Positions 24,419 to 35,453 of a stretch of 64,000 bases of DNA are shown in pieces. The translations under genes were made by a program, and so were the position numbers. A model generated the notes under the pieces. That model did no database searches. It worked only from the letters and a program-made list of their open reading frames with translations, and was not told the DNA's origin. The DNA comes from Sphagnum compactum (Eukaryota; Bryophyta; Sphagnopsida; Sphagnales), in the NCBI GenBank assembly GCA_965153455.1, contig OZ234503.1:5518001-5582000 (forward strand), in the 5' to 3' direction. Within the stretch, counting starts at the first letter, position 1, and every line of letters starts with the position of its first letter.

Positions 24419-25239
24419 TGATGCGCTCCCAAGTCCCTAGTTAATCCCAAGATGGGGTTAACTTGTTCAAGTTACGGAAAAGTGAAGGACTCGGGGCATG
24501 CTCCCAGCCTTCAGCACTAAAAGGGGTAGAGGGGCGTGTTGAAGCCTCGGGATGGGATCAAGAAAAGTGACAAGCTTATTTACTTACTCAAACCTGCATC
24601 AAAACCGACCAAGTTGATTAGTTCACTTTCTGGATCAATCTTGATGCTAGGACAAGCCACGGGCAACTCTGGACTCACAAGACTCACCACGGCCCGAACT
24701 CGGGGGAAGTCACCACCTTCCCCCATATAGTATTTTCTGCGTTCGCCCGCAGCACCCGCATCCGAATGGCTTTTTGTCCCGGGACTCCCAAGGAGGAATC
24801 CCGAAACTGTCCCGGTTTGGACTCCCGGGACTTTGGAAGCTCATAGCTCCCAGCTCAGACCTCCGATTGAAATAAGGTCTGAAGCAATCTTGTAGCTCTC
24901 CTCAAGAGCTTTCCAACAGTGTGTTTCCCTCTACCTGCACACATCGGAATCGGGTCGATTCCCGACTTTTAGTGGTCGAGAGTTAAACTGCTAGTTTCAC
25001 TCCCGACCCTTCTTTCGACCATAACTTGTGCTGTAGATGTCCGAATGGCTCATGCAAGGCCATTTTAGACATCTACACTTTGAGACCTTTTCAACGGTAT
25101 AAAGAACATTTCAATGCGAGGTGTTTTAACCCCTGCAATCAAGCTCTGAATGTTTGGGAGTCCCGGAGGACTCCCAAGTCCCCACTTTTGGGAGTGTGAG
25201 TTGCATCCTCACACTTTGCCTCAAAGTGGGGTTGCGACA
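24419..25239 (+). mobile_element. Solo LTR of an LTR retrotransposon (821 bp), nested in element C
   Basis: The element begins TGATGCGC and ends TTGCGACA (TG...CA termini). It is flanked by perfect 5-bp duplications GTAGA at 24414-24418 and 25240-25244. It is distinctly GC-richer than the surrounding AT-rich DNA. A CATATAGTATTTT stretch near 24724 could be the LTR TATA region. No gag/pol and no second LTR are present, so it is best read as the product of LTR-LTR recombination. Strand is taken from the position of that TATA-like stretch and is uncertain. Confidence 0.8.
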
Positions 25240-25859
25240 GTAGATCTAAATCAATTTGTCCATATTGACAAGGTGGTCTTTTAACATTGATCATTTTGGG
25301 TATTTTTTTCTTATAAGATCTAATAAAAAAAAAATCTTTTGTAGTACTATTTAAGGATGCCAAAATTGTAAACAATTTGCGAAGTTCCTTAAAATTTTAT
25401 GAATTTTTAATATGCAAGCATTATATATTGGAATTTATTAAAGGGTCATTGTTAGTTACTTTTTGAAAAACATGAATATTTTTACCCCAAACAGCATCAT
25501 GCCAAAATGTGGTTTTCATGATTATGACAACAAGTGATTATTGTCTTAATGTAGTCATGTAGTTGTAAAATGTCTCAAATCATTCTCATTTTATGACTAT
25601 GGTCAAAATTATGACTATGTTACTACAAATATGATTTATAGATATTTACAATTATAACTATCACTAATGACTAATAATCATGTGCATTTTGAGTTGACTT
25701 TATTTGTAGGGCAATTTTCTAAAAATTAAAACATTATCATGCATGTGTGATTAATGTAAATAAGGTCCGAAATTCTTTTAGATTTTTTGTGACCTAATTG
25801 CATAAATATGAATTTCAAATTTCTTACACCAATGCACGTAGACAAATTTAACTTAGTTT

Positions 25860-26760
25860 AAATAGTCTAGTTTCACCTAGATTAACATAATTTAACTTGC
25901 TTTAATTTAGTTTAATCTACTTAATTTAGTTTATTTAAACCTAATTTAATTTAATTTAGCCTAAAATAATTTAATTTAACCTAGTTTAACTTAAGTAAAT
26001 TAATTTATTATTAATTTATATTAGTTTAACCAATTTTATACCAAGATTTGTTTAAAACCTAATCTAACTTGTTTTAACCAAGTTTACTTTACATTATTTT
26101 AATTTATTGTAAAAAGCCTAATTTAGCTTAATTTATTTTAGTGTAGTCTCATTTAACATCATTTAGTTAGGTGTTGCCAAGTTAAACCAAGTTTAGTTGA
26201 TTCTAACTAAGTTTAACCAAGTTTAACCAAATTTAAATTTAATATAGTTTAACCTAAATAACCAAAATTAACCAATTTTAACCTAAATATTTTTGTTTAG
26301 TCAAAATAGCATAATTTAGCCTATGTTATTCTAATTTATCCTAGTATAACCAAGTTTAGCCCACGTAGCTTAAGTTAGCTTAATTTAACTTAGTTGACCT
26401 CAAGTAAGCTAATTTCAGATATTTTATCATAGTTTAGCCACATTTAGTTTAAATTGCCTATTTTATGTTTGTTTAATTATGTTTAACCAAAATTTGGCCA
26501 AGTTTAACCAAAGAAGCTTATTTTACCTTATTTTAGCCGTATTTAACCATATTTAACCAAGTCTAGTCTAAATATCTAAATTTAACCAACTTTCTCATAA
26601 TTTACTATAATTTAGCCAAGTTTGACCAATTTGAATCTAATTTAACCTATTTAAACCTATCTTAGTTTAGTCTTTGTCCATCTTAGTTTAGCTTAAGTAG
26701 CCTTAGGTCAACCTAAATTAGCCTAGGGTGATTTAGGTTAATTTATGTTGAAATATTTAA
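25860..26760 (+). repeat. TTTAACCTA-type degenerate short repeats inside element C
   Basis: About 900 bp made almost wholly of words such as TTTAACCTA, AATTTAG and CCAAGTTTAACC, with no open frame. It looks like a decayed short-unit array. Confidence 0.6.
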
Positions 26761-26800
26761 TGTTTAAAATTTGGTGGCAATTATATTTGTTAAAAAAAAT

Positions 26801-26870
26801 TTGTAATGGTTAAGGACTTGAACGCTAAAGTGAAGGTTGAGGAGTTCAAGTCCTTTCATTTGCTTAGATA
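26801..26870 (+). repeat. tRNA-like (SINE-related?) sequence, copy 2
   Basis: TGGTTAAGGACTTG followed by GTGAAGGTTGAGGAGTTCAAG (the B-box-like part is about 26841-26853) shares layout and words with copies 1 and 3. Confidence 0.35.
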
Positions 26871-27379
26871 TAACCTAGATGTCAAACCCATGTGGCTAGC
26901 CTTAGGTTTAAAATTTTGTTCACCTAGCCCAGTCATCCTAGGTTAGGAATTTAAACCTTATTTAAATCACCTTTGATTACCATGTGGCATCACATTATTG
27001 GGCCAAAAATGTAAATTTTCTTACTTTTTGGTGCCATGTAACATGTTGTGGACCATCAGATGTGTTTGTATGATTATGAACATTGTGGTTGCAATCATAA
27101 GGGATGTAATCATAATGGCGTTTATGATGAGACCATTTATATGACTTGTGGTAAATACAACTTGGATGTTTGGACTATGTAGTCATGTTATGTTTAGTCG
27201 TATCTTGGTTAGGACTACAATGTCAATCAATTTTCCAATCCTATTTATCATGTTTTGGCATCCAATAATGTCACACCATTATCATATTCAAAATACACTG
27301 CTTGAAAATGTATTTTTATGGAAATTTTTTGTGGCATTTTTGTCCACTTTAACTTTCACACATATATACATTAAATAAC

Positions 27380-28030
27380 CCCAAGGTATTTTAGATACCT
27401 TAAGTAGCCTTTACGCAACTTATTTAGCCCATATGGAACCCATAAGTAATATAAGTAACCCCTATATAGGCATGAGCTAACCCTTAAATAGCCCATAGGT
27501 AGCCTCCATAACCCCTGTGGAGATTTATGTAACCCTTAAGTGGCCCCTAAGTAGCCCTAGATAACTTATATCATAGTTTAGATACCCTTTAATTAGGCTT
27601 TTAAGTAACTAAGGTAGCCCATATGTAATTCGAAAATAGTTTACATGGTTTAGGCAGCTTCTAGGTAGCTTAAGTAGCCCATAAATAATCCCTAAATACT
27701 CTAGGTAACCTAAGTAGCCCCTAAATAGCCCTTAGGTAGGCCTTTAAGTAGCATGAGTAATTTAAATAATCTTTAGGTGTTCTAGATAACCTGTAGGTAA
27801 CCCTTAGAGATAGCCTACATAGCCTAGGCAACCCTTAGGCAACCTAAGGATCCCTTAGGTAGGTCCTTAGCCTAGGTAGTTAAAATAGCCCCTAAGTAGG
27901 CTATGAGGTAACCTAAGTAACCCTTATGTAAGTGACAACCCCTAGCCCCCTTAGATAACTTAGGTGGCTTAAGTAGCTCCTAGTTAAACCCCTAGGTAGG
28001 CCTTTAGGAGCTTAAGTGGGCTAGGACATG
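27380..28030 (+). repeat. CCTAAGTAGCCC short-period repeats (right part of element C)
   Basis: Dense copies of AAGTAGCCCCTAA, TAGGTAGGCC and related words with a period near 10-12 bp, in the same style and orientation as 20480-20800. Confidence 0.6.
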
Positions 28031-28085
28031 TTGAATAGGTCACTTATGTAGGTTAGAAAAAATATAAATACATAAAAAACATTGG

Positions 28086-28155
28086 TGCATTGGTAAAAAC
28101 TTGGCCCTTCAATATGAAGGTGAGGGGTTCAAATCCTTATTATTGTAACCTATCT
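28086..28155 (+). repeat. tRNA-like (SINE-related?) sequence, copy 3
   Basis: TGCATTGGTAAAAACTTGG (A-box-like) followed by B-box-like GGTTCAAATCC (28126-28136) and then ATTGTAACCTAT. This is the best-preserved of the three related copies in element C. Confidence 0.45.
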
Positions 28156-28619
28156 ATTATAATTTAACCTAGGTAGTTTATGTGGTTAATCTAGATTGAG
28201 GTGTTTACATTATGCCACCTAGGCTCCTACCTAGCCCATAATTTTAGCCTACGTGTCCTAGGCTAGGTAGGTTAGGCAACCTAGCCTAAGTTGCTTAGCC
28301 TAGGTAGCATAGGTTTTGTCATGTGCCAACATGTCACATGGACAAGTGTCATGTGATGATAAATTAAATGGATACATATTATATACATATGATTTACTTA
28401 TGTTAATCCAATAGGCAAGATAAAGGATGAAAATAAAATCATATGGTGTATATGATTATGGTCATGGTCACAAATGGAATTTATGACTAAGGACAAAAAT
28501 ATGACTAGTGGATATAGAAGCTATACATATTGTCTAACTAGTCAAGCAGCCATGTGTGGCATTTATGACTACAAACCAAATCATGGGTGTAGGCATGCAT
28601 GCTATGTTTTGGTGTAGTG

Positions 28620-28870
28620 ATACAATAAGATGCATGCAAGATATAAAGTGAAAGTGGAATGGAGCATAAGAAGGTTGAAATGCATGTGGAGGCCATTAAA
28701 TGAAGAGATTTTGTTTCACAAAACCCAAGTACAACCATTTTTTTAGAATAATTTTTAAACACACTTTAGAATACATAGGTGCTAAATAGATTTCACATTT
28801 GAAATCATTAGCAATCACATGCTTGATGTAATCGACCATCTAGGTGGGATGGAGACTACTAATTACAAGT
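28620..28870 (+). pseudogene. PIF/Harbinger-type transposase pseudogene, 3' part
   Basis: Directly after the right-hand ATA duplication, the frame that was left at 20174 continues as YNKMHARYKVKVEWSIRRLK, the C-terminal catalytic block of plant Harbinger transposases. The catalytic Glu codon is 28657-28659. A later fragment in a shifted frame, DFTFEII (about 28786-28806), matches the usual C-terminal MDFTFEVIG-like segment. The first two catalytic Asp codons lie more than 8 kb upstream, on the other side of element C. Confidence 0.8.
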
Positions 28871-29039
28871 TTAGATGCTCCTAATTTTAACCTTCAACTT
28901 ATTTTCATTTATAACCTAAGTGCATTAACTTCCTTCAAGTTACCAATTAATGATTATATTATTTGCCCTTTTGAGTACTAACCATCATTTTTTGGTTATT
29001 GATCACCATTTTTGCTTTTAACAAAAGGTCATATTTAGA

Positions 29040-29650
29040 AGAATTTGATTCCATCATTTATATTTTGGTTTTGATGTTCTTAGACCAGTTACAACATGTA
29101 GGCTTTCATCTTGTTTTTCTTTGAAATTGTGAGTGTAGTTGAAGGGGTCATTGGTATGTTAGGCATGTTTAAAGGTGGGTCTAAGTCAATGTTGGGGGAT
29201 GAGGAAGTCATTAGGAGAGATTTTGGCTAGTAATACCATTGAAGTGCTTTTCATTTGATTTGCAACTCTTCAACTTTCAAATTAGTTTCATGTAATCTTT
29301 CCTTTAGATTTTTTCATTATAATTGTGAATTGGATGTTCTTCTTTGTATATAGCATACATAACTTTCCACATTGCATACATGGAATGAATTGCATTACTT
29401 GTTTCACCACATGAGTACAATGCAAAGTAGTGGTTGTAAGTGACATATATGGTGTTCAAGTGGAATGACTAAATAATTTGGTAGGTCCTTTTGTTTCTAT
29501 AAGACCTATGCTTGCCACCTTGCATGATTGGGAATTTTTTCCATGTTGAAAAACTTCAACTAGTGCATCATTAAACATTATGTTTGAGGTTGCATGAGAT
29601 CCAACCATAATTTTTCTAATCACAAACACACATTCATAATCTCTCAAACC
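29040..29650 (-). pseudogene. Decayed coding remnant of unknown family
   Basis: Reading downward from 29647, an open frame (63 codons) with IMFNDALVEVFQ and CKVASIGLIETKG is followed, after a one-base shift near 29465, by an open frame with YFALYSCGETSNAI, MYAMWKVMYAIYKEEHP and then ERLHETNLKVEELQIKWKALQWYY. Amino-acid use looks protein-like and frames change without many stops, suggesting a once-coding region. I do not recognise the family. It lies beside the Harbinger relic on the opposite strand, so it could be an accessory ORF of that element or an unrelated gene fragment. Confidence 0.4.
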
Positions 29651-29659
29651 TAGTTCACA

Positions 29660-32089
29660 ATTGGGGGATCTAAGTAATCACAAGAAAGAACGCTTCATGT
29701 TGTCATTGTTGTAATAATAGTTTATGTGTGTTTGTTGTGTTTTAAATCAACTTCAGAATTTAAACCAATCAAAATTCAAATTCGGATCAAAATACAAACT
29801 TAAATTCACCCCTTATTCAACATGAAATTATGTCAAACCCTAAACCCATACTAGCATGACTAAGTATGGTGTTTGACTAAATGTAGCTAAAGGTGCCTAA
29901 TTCAAGTCGAAAACCCTAGCATGATAATGAAAAAAAAATCTAAATTTCTTCTTCCCATGTGTTTGCTATTAGCACCATTGCACTTTGATTACGAATAGTT
30001 ATGAAAAATGAATGTTATTGTCGCTATGTAAAAAACTAAGTTTCAAATTTGAGCTTGGTCATTTGGCTTCAAGAATTAACTTTGATGCACAATTGCAAGA
30101 TTCTATGATGCTTTGCAAATTTTGTATTTTTCATGACTTCAAATTACTTCACAACTTTCCATGAAAAAAATGCTATACAACTTCCAAGTTTGTTGCACTT
30201 GCTTCATAGCTTTGAACTCCTTCAACTATAATCCTTATGTTGCTTCTCTTTTCTAGGTGCAAAAAATTGCAAAGGTTGTTGCAATCTTTGCAACTATCAA
30301 CTCCTTCACCTACACCCCTTACTTTGCTTTTCACTCTTCTAAATGCAAAAAATCACAACACTTGTTGCACATCCCCAACAAATTCATTGCGTTTCACTTT
30401 ATCATTTGCAAAACTCAAAAAAACCTTTTACCTTTCGCTACCTTCTTGGGTGCAAAAAACAACAAAGCTCATTCACTCAACATAATAACATGAATGAATG
30501 TGTCTTTTACAAAGGTGTGCCCAAACTTTAGCAATATTGAATTAAGGTGCAATTTTGTGTTTCATAGTGCATTTTTTTCCTTCAACACCTCCCACCGAGA
30601 TTATTAATTATTACATTGATAAAAACACATTGAGATATGTAAAAGAAAAACTAGTGCTTACAACCCAACTAATGGATCTAAGTTTGTTTAGCAAAAGTTC
30701 AATACTCAAACGCAGAAAGGACATAGAAATATCAATTCCTTGAACATTAAGGTCTAGGGTGACCAATTATATCATTCTCTTGACCACATATATGATATAA
30801 TCTTCAGATGATGATCATACACACTTGAAAGTGACCAAATTGTGTCTCATGAACATTTTTTTCTTTTTTTCTAAATGGTTGCATTTGCCATCGCATACCT
30901 AATGGCCTTGCACCATGTCGGTAGTTATGGACCAGGTAATAAGCAAGAAGATGCTTGCAACTACGAATACGAATATTTGGGCACATTAGGTAGTGTGAAG
31001 AGTACTATGTACCGCTCGCTCGGTCCTTCCCATTGCCCACTCTGGTTCTTTACCCCGTCGACCCCCCCCGTCTTTCACATTTTCCACTCCGATTCTTTAA
31101 CCCGTTGATCCCCCTCGTTCCCCTGTTATATATAATTAACTTCTCGCCCCATACTGACCCCCCCTGCCCGTGCTGACCCCCCCCGCCCCATTACCAAGCC
31201 CTGTCACCCGCTGCTTCACCGGCCTCTCCCTCCCCCACCCCCCAAAACCTCTGTCACAGACAGACTTACTGAATTAATATATATGATTTGACTAACCAAC
31301 ACCCTTGAACTAGTTGTCGGACATAATAGTTGAGAAAATGGGAGCATTAAGCGTATTGGTTACCGGACTAGACTCACTAGCCAGGTAGGGTGGGTAAGTT
31401 ATGAGGTTCAATCAACCAACAACCAGGAACGTGCAAAAAGGTGTTAGGGTGGGGGGGAGAAGAAGAAGAAGAAGTACGAGCAAAAGTGAGAGCAAAAGGC
31501 AGACAGCAAAGAATATGAAAGATGAGTACCTAATATCCAATGGTGTGCTGCCACATTAGTGAGATGCTTCCCAGGGCCCCGAAGGGAAATGGGTGAGGGC
31601 CTGGCCCCTTACCCGACCGACATAAGAAATAAATTAGGGGGGGGGGGAGGGGGCAGGAGGGGCTTGACCATTCCATACATAGTACTTGGCACTTGTCCTC
31701 ACAAAAAAGGAAGCAAAGGCTATTATGAAAATATTGAATTCCAGGAAGGAAGGTGTGAAAAGTAGTTGCAGGTATTCAGAAGAAAAGATCTGACGTTGAC
31801 TCCCATTATGAACAAAATATTGTAAAAATACAAATACAAATAAAATTTAATTCTACTCTGGGTGGAAGAAGAACTTGAGAGAGTCATTCATAATGAGACA
31901 GACACACACTAGGTACTAGGCTAGCCTACTCTCTGGAGTCCCCGGAGTCTGGAGATCTGAGCAAACCAACCCCACTTTTTGAGACTTCCCAAAAAAAAGA
32001 ATTTAGAAAAAAAAATTTATTAAAAAAATCAAGCCAACAAACAAATATTTTCAAGCCAAAAAAATATACTTAAAAAAACTTTAAGCCAG
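29660..32089. other. Intergenic region, no gene recognised
   Basis: AT-rich to about 31000, then C- and G-rich tracts (31060-31260 and poly-G near 31637-31648). Overlapping open frames at 30237-30490 exist in all three plus frames and have no family signature. A tRNA-like sequence lies at 31345-31415. Confidence 0.5.
31345..31415 (+). repeat. tRNA-like sequence (SINE-related?), isolated copy
   Basis: GTATTGGTTACCGGACTAG resembles an A-box region, and GGTTCAATCAA at 31405-31415 resembles a B box at tRNA-like spacing. It differs from the 24-28 kb group. Low confidence. Confidence 0.3.
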
Positions 32090-32093
32090 GAAA

Positions 32094-32105
32094 TATATAT
32101 TTAAG
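32094..32105 (+). promoter_or_regulatory. Possible TATA region upstream of the 14-1-1-like gene
   Basis: TATATATTTAAG lies about 1.1 kb before the predicted start codon, ahead of a TAGG microsatellite and long CT-rich stretches typical of plant 5' leaders. No direct evidence fixes the transcription start. Confidence 0.2.
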
Positions 32106-32130
32106 ACCCAGCTTTGACGGTGTCAGAATG

Positions 32131-32180
32131 GTTGGTAGGTAGGTAGGTAGGTAAGTAGGTAGGTAAGTAAGTAGATAGGT
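32131..32180 (+). repeat. TAGG/TAAG microsatellite
   Basis: GGTAGGTAGGTAGGTAGG followed by interrupted TAAG and TAGA units. Confidence 0.85.
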
Positions 32181-32330
32181 ATCTAGTTTCTTTTTCTTTC
32201 TTTCTCTGGACCACTGGATATTGATCGGACAGGATGCTTTTTGTGGTCTTGGACCGATGGACAATAGCAGCTCTCAAGCACCACTGCACTGCACTGGACT
32301 GCACTGCTCTCTGCAAGAGACAGAGCTTTG

Positions 32331-32349
32331 CTGCTGCTGCTGCTGCTGC
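32331..32349 (+). repeat. (CTG)n trinucleotide run
   Basis: About six CTG units in the presumed 5' leader or promoter of the 14-1-1-like gene. Confidence 0.8.
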
Positions 32350-32439
32350 ACAAGAGCCCCCGGCCTCCTCGTCCTCCTCTTTCCTCCTCCTCGTGATTCT
32401 TGCCTTATTCACTTCATCACTCCAGAGCATCACTGACAC

Positions 32440-33214
32440 TTCTCCTCAGACGCACAACTCTCTCTCTCTCTTTCTCTCTCTTTTTTTTTTTTCCGGTAGA
32501 GAGAAGAAGAGATGTCCACTGACTGGTTTGCTTGCATTTTTCTTTTCTTTTCTTTCTTTCTTCCTTCCTTCCTTCCTTAGTTCACCTTTGATCAATCATG
32601 TTGTCGAGAGAATTTTTGCTGTTTCATTGTGGCTCCTCCTCCTGCACATTCTCTCAGATCTCTCTCTCTCTTCTCTCTCCTGCTACTTTCGAGATAGCTT
32701 TTTTTGCCTTTTTCTTTTGGAGTAGCATAGCAACTTGAAAACGGTACTAGAAAACCACTAGTAGTACTAGTTTGGCCATGGAATCGCTACTACTGCTATG
32801 TGAAACCTCCTCATTCTCCTCCTCCTTCTTCTTCCACATAGCTTCATTTCGTCGGGAATCTTTGCGGCAAATTTATTTGAGGTTTGATGACTCTATGGCT
32901 CCTCCACATGACATAAGAAAGTCGAAGTCTTCTGACAATCTTGTTTGTCAATATATATGAAGAGAGAGAGAGAGAGAGAGAGAGGTCGGGGAATGAATTT
33001 TGTGCACGCTCCGGACGCTGGAAGTTTCGTATGTATGGACTGGTCTGCTAGCTGAAGCAATACTGCGCAAGAAAAAGCTCTTTTTGTCACCACTTTTGAA
33101 TATTGTAAAACTTGCTCTCTAGAGAGAGGGAGCTGAAATTCCAAGTCTAGTGACAATCATAGCAGCAGCAGGAAGCAGGAGGAGGAGGAGGAGGAGTCGC
33201 AGGAGGCGCTGGCC
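32440..33214 (+). promoter_or_regulatory. Presumed 5' leader with CT and GA tracts
   Basis: CT-rich runs (32458-32490, 32560-32580, 32655-32680), a (GA)12 run (32961-32985) and a GGA trinucleotide run (33178-33196) lead up to the ATG at 33215. Pyrimidine-rich tracts and GAGA elements are common in plant core promoters and 5'UTRs. The leader boundaries are inferred. Confidence 0.4.
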
Positions 33215-35453
33215 ATGACTCGAATGGGGCTAAGAAATTTGGTATGTGTGATCAGTAGCGGTAGTACTACGGAGGCTTCTTCTTCCGAGAGAAGCTGTGG
33301 GTCAGAGCAGGCTGAGGGTGATCAGGAGTATTCACCCAGCTCCGAGGGAGCCACCGCCGCCGCCGCTGCTGCTGCGCCTTCACTGTCGTCTAAGTGCATG
33401 AATAGTAGTAGCAGCAGGGAGTCTTGGCATGGGGGAGGTCATGATCATCATGGAAGAGCTTCAGCAGCAGCAGCTACAGTTGCTCATGAGCCTGTGTCAC
33501 CAGCCAGTGGTGGTACCCACATGTTCTCCTGCTTCCACGCGTGTGCTATCAATCTGGTACAGACTCATCTCCTCATGAGTCCTCTCTCTTCCACAAACTT
33601 TTTTGTTTTTGTTTTTTTTTCCTTTCCTTCCCATCTTCTCACAAAACTTTCTGGAGCCACCTCTGCAACTTCTTCTTGTTCTCTCTACAAACTTCTCTTT
33701 GGTGGTGTTCATGGTCTTGCAACAAAAAGCTTTTCTTTCACCATCTTTGAAGAGGGTTGGTTGTGGATTTTTATTTTTTTCTGTTGTTAGTTAGTCATCT
33801 TCTTCACCATCATGATGAATCTCACAGAAGAATAAATATTAGCAAAACTAGTTCCTTCTGGACAAACAAAAAATTTCCAGACTTCCACTAATGGCTAGAC
33901 TTATAAGAGTAATATATCTATTGCAATGAAGGAAGGAATGAATCACTTCAAGGTGACATGTTTCAGGGTAACTTCATGGTGGGAATATGGTGATTCAGAT
34001 AGCTCATCATCCTGTAATGGGTTCCTCAGCGATTGGGTCTCAGAGAAAAGGGTCACCAGGGACATCAACAGGAGATCATCATCATCACCATCATGGTACA
34101 GGAGGAACACCATCTGGTCTCGGCCCTCGCAGCAGAAGCTTCATGAATGGTGCTGGAGAGCACACTAGTGGGGATGATCCCATCTCCCCAGTGGTGACCT
34201 GCATTGGACAAGTAAGTTCTAACTTAGCTCAAGTCCACTAAGTGTGGATTGGATTTGTGCCATATTTCAATTCGGGGTTTCTTTTGTGGGTTTGTTTTAT
34301 GGGTCAGCTAGTACTCTTGATCCATTGTTTCTCTGTCCTATTAAGTTGTTCAAGCAAAGCTCTTACCAGGGTATAAAAGCCGTGGACTTCAACAGAAAGA
34401 AAAATGCCCCCAAGTTTTTCAGTCCAACTCAAGGGTTGAATGTATGTCTGCAAGAGAACTGTTTTCCAAGTTTCTCAGGAGTTACAATTTTTTTGAGATT
34501 GGGTGCTGCATTAATCCCAATCCAATATTGGAGGATTTTCGGTTGCCAGGAAAATTTGGGTTCAATTTTGGTTGAGGTCATAATAACCTACTAGCTGATC
34601 TATTGGAGCAGGAGACAAATTTCTTAATTTCCAATAGGGAAGTTTAGAAAAAAATTTAACTTGTTCCTTTGGGTCTCTTCTTTGCAAAGCCTTGTTGCTG
34701 GAGGTTTTCTTTGAAAGGCTTGAATCATGTGTTGTGAAAGAGATAGAGAGAACTAGAAAGTGAGCAGCTCAACTACAGAAACGTTTCTTCACTACAAATC
34801 TAGAAAAATGTTAACCACAACAAAAAAATGAAAATAAAATTTGCAGTTAGAAACCAGCAAACCCTAAGTTCTGTCAGATTTAGGTACGGGTGAAGCAGAC
34901 AAAGGCAGCAAAGACAGCAATGGAGTCAGTGGAGGCAGAGAACAAGGGACCAAAGAAAGGCAGGTTACAGAGATCAACTCTAAATAGGATGCCCGATTCA
35001 CCAAGACTATCCAGGTGGAGGCACTTTCTAGGGGCAAAGGCAACTGTGAGTTACCCAAGCTCACAGCGTCCAGGGCCAGAGCATGATTTTGAAATTGACC
35101 TGAACCGCTTCAGCACAACTTGTTCAAGTCTTGTTAAAACAGCGCCATCTCTGGAGGATATAACAACATGTCAAGCACGAAGTGGTTCATTCCTGGCCAA
35201 GTCTTTAATGCTCTTACAACTTGACTGTGATGAATCTACTACACAGAATAGCAGTCAGAAGGCCCCCACCCTGGAAGCCTTTCAAAAAGCTTTGGAGGTT
35301 AATAATGCTATCAAAGTCAACTTACCGAAAGTTGGGCTCCCTACAAAGCCCAGCTGTGATCAAGAGCCTCTTTGGAAACGGCGATGTGGGTCCAAGCCCT
35401 TAACACTCGATTTGCAAAAGAGAAGTCTTTCTGCCCCTCCCAGCCTAAATTGA
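33215..35453 (+). CDS. Syringolide-induced protein 14-1-1-like protein (VTCIGQ-motif protein)
   Basis: Three exons give 374 codons plus stop: 33215-33556, 33999-34211, 34884-35453. The diagnostic feature is SPVVTCIGQVRVKQTKAAK, formed exactly by joining exon 2 (ending at CAA before GTAAGT) to exon 3 (after TTTAG). This SPxVTCIGQVRVK block defines a plant family named after soybean syringolide-induced 14-1-1, whose biochemical role is unknown. Other features are a Ser/Ala-rich N-terminus with an encoded Ala run (about residues 50-56), a cysteine cluster CFHAC near residues 106-110, a six-His run (141-146), a basic segment after the motif and a C-terminal SFLAKSLMLLQLDCDES block. No membrane segment or signal peptide is evident. 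The exon 1-2 junction is the least certain: the acceptor at 33966 would give an immediate in-frame TAA, so 33998 is preferred. The start could also be the ATG at 33224. Confidence 0.7.

Larger units (their letters stand above)
20175..28619. mobile_element. CACTA-type DNA transposon, element C (8445 bp including nested insertions)
   Basis: The left end reads CATTACACCAAAC. The right end reads TTTTGGTGTAGTG, i.e. CACTACACCAAAA on the other strand, a classic CACTA terminus. Both flanks are ATA (20172-20174 and 28620-28622), the 3-bp target duplication expected for this superfamily. Excising the element plus one ATA rejoins the interrupted Harbinger frame exactly. Subterminal regions share TATGACTAGTGGA-like words. 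The interior holds CCTAGGTAG-type repeats near both ends, TTTAACCTA-type repeats (25860-26760), element B and a solo LTR. No transposase frame is present, so it is non-autonomous. Without the two nested insertions it would be about 5.2 kb. Confidence 0.85.

Noticed and set aside
20831-26808. A further CACTA-like element with ends CACTACAAATTTTTTTAC (20831) and TTAAAAAAAATTTGTAATG (26808).
   Set aside because: The ends match partly, but the 3-bp flanks differ (TAA and GTT), the words are AT-rich and no supporting subterminal repeats were seen.
30237-30490. Overlapping open frames in all three plus frames.
   Set aside because: Simultaneous openness in three frames, C/T-rich composition and no motif point to a compositional effect.
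32234-32725. A 163-codon plus-strand frame rich in Ser, Leu and Phe.
   Set aside because: The frame is open because of CTG and CT/TC tracts in the presumed promoter and leader of the 14-1-1-like gene. No motif and no homologous block.
33967-33998. Alternative exon 2 acceptor at 33966 for the 14-1-1-like gene.
   Set aside because: The frame needed for VTCIGQ gives TAA at 33969-33971 straight after this acceptor. The acceptor ending at 33998 avoids it.
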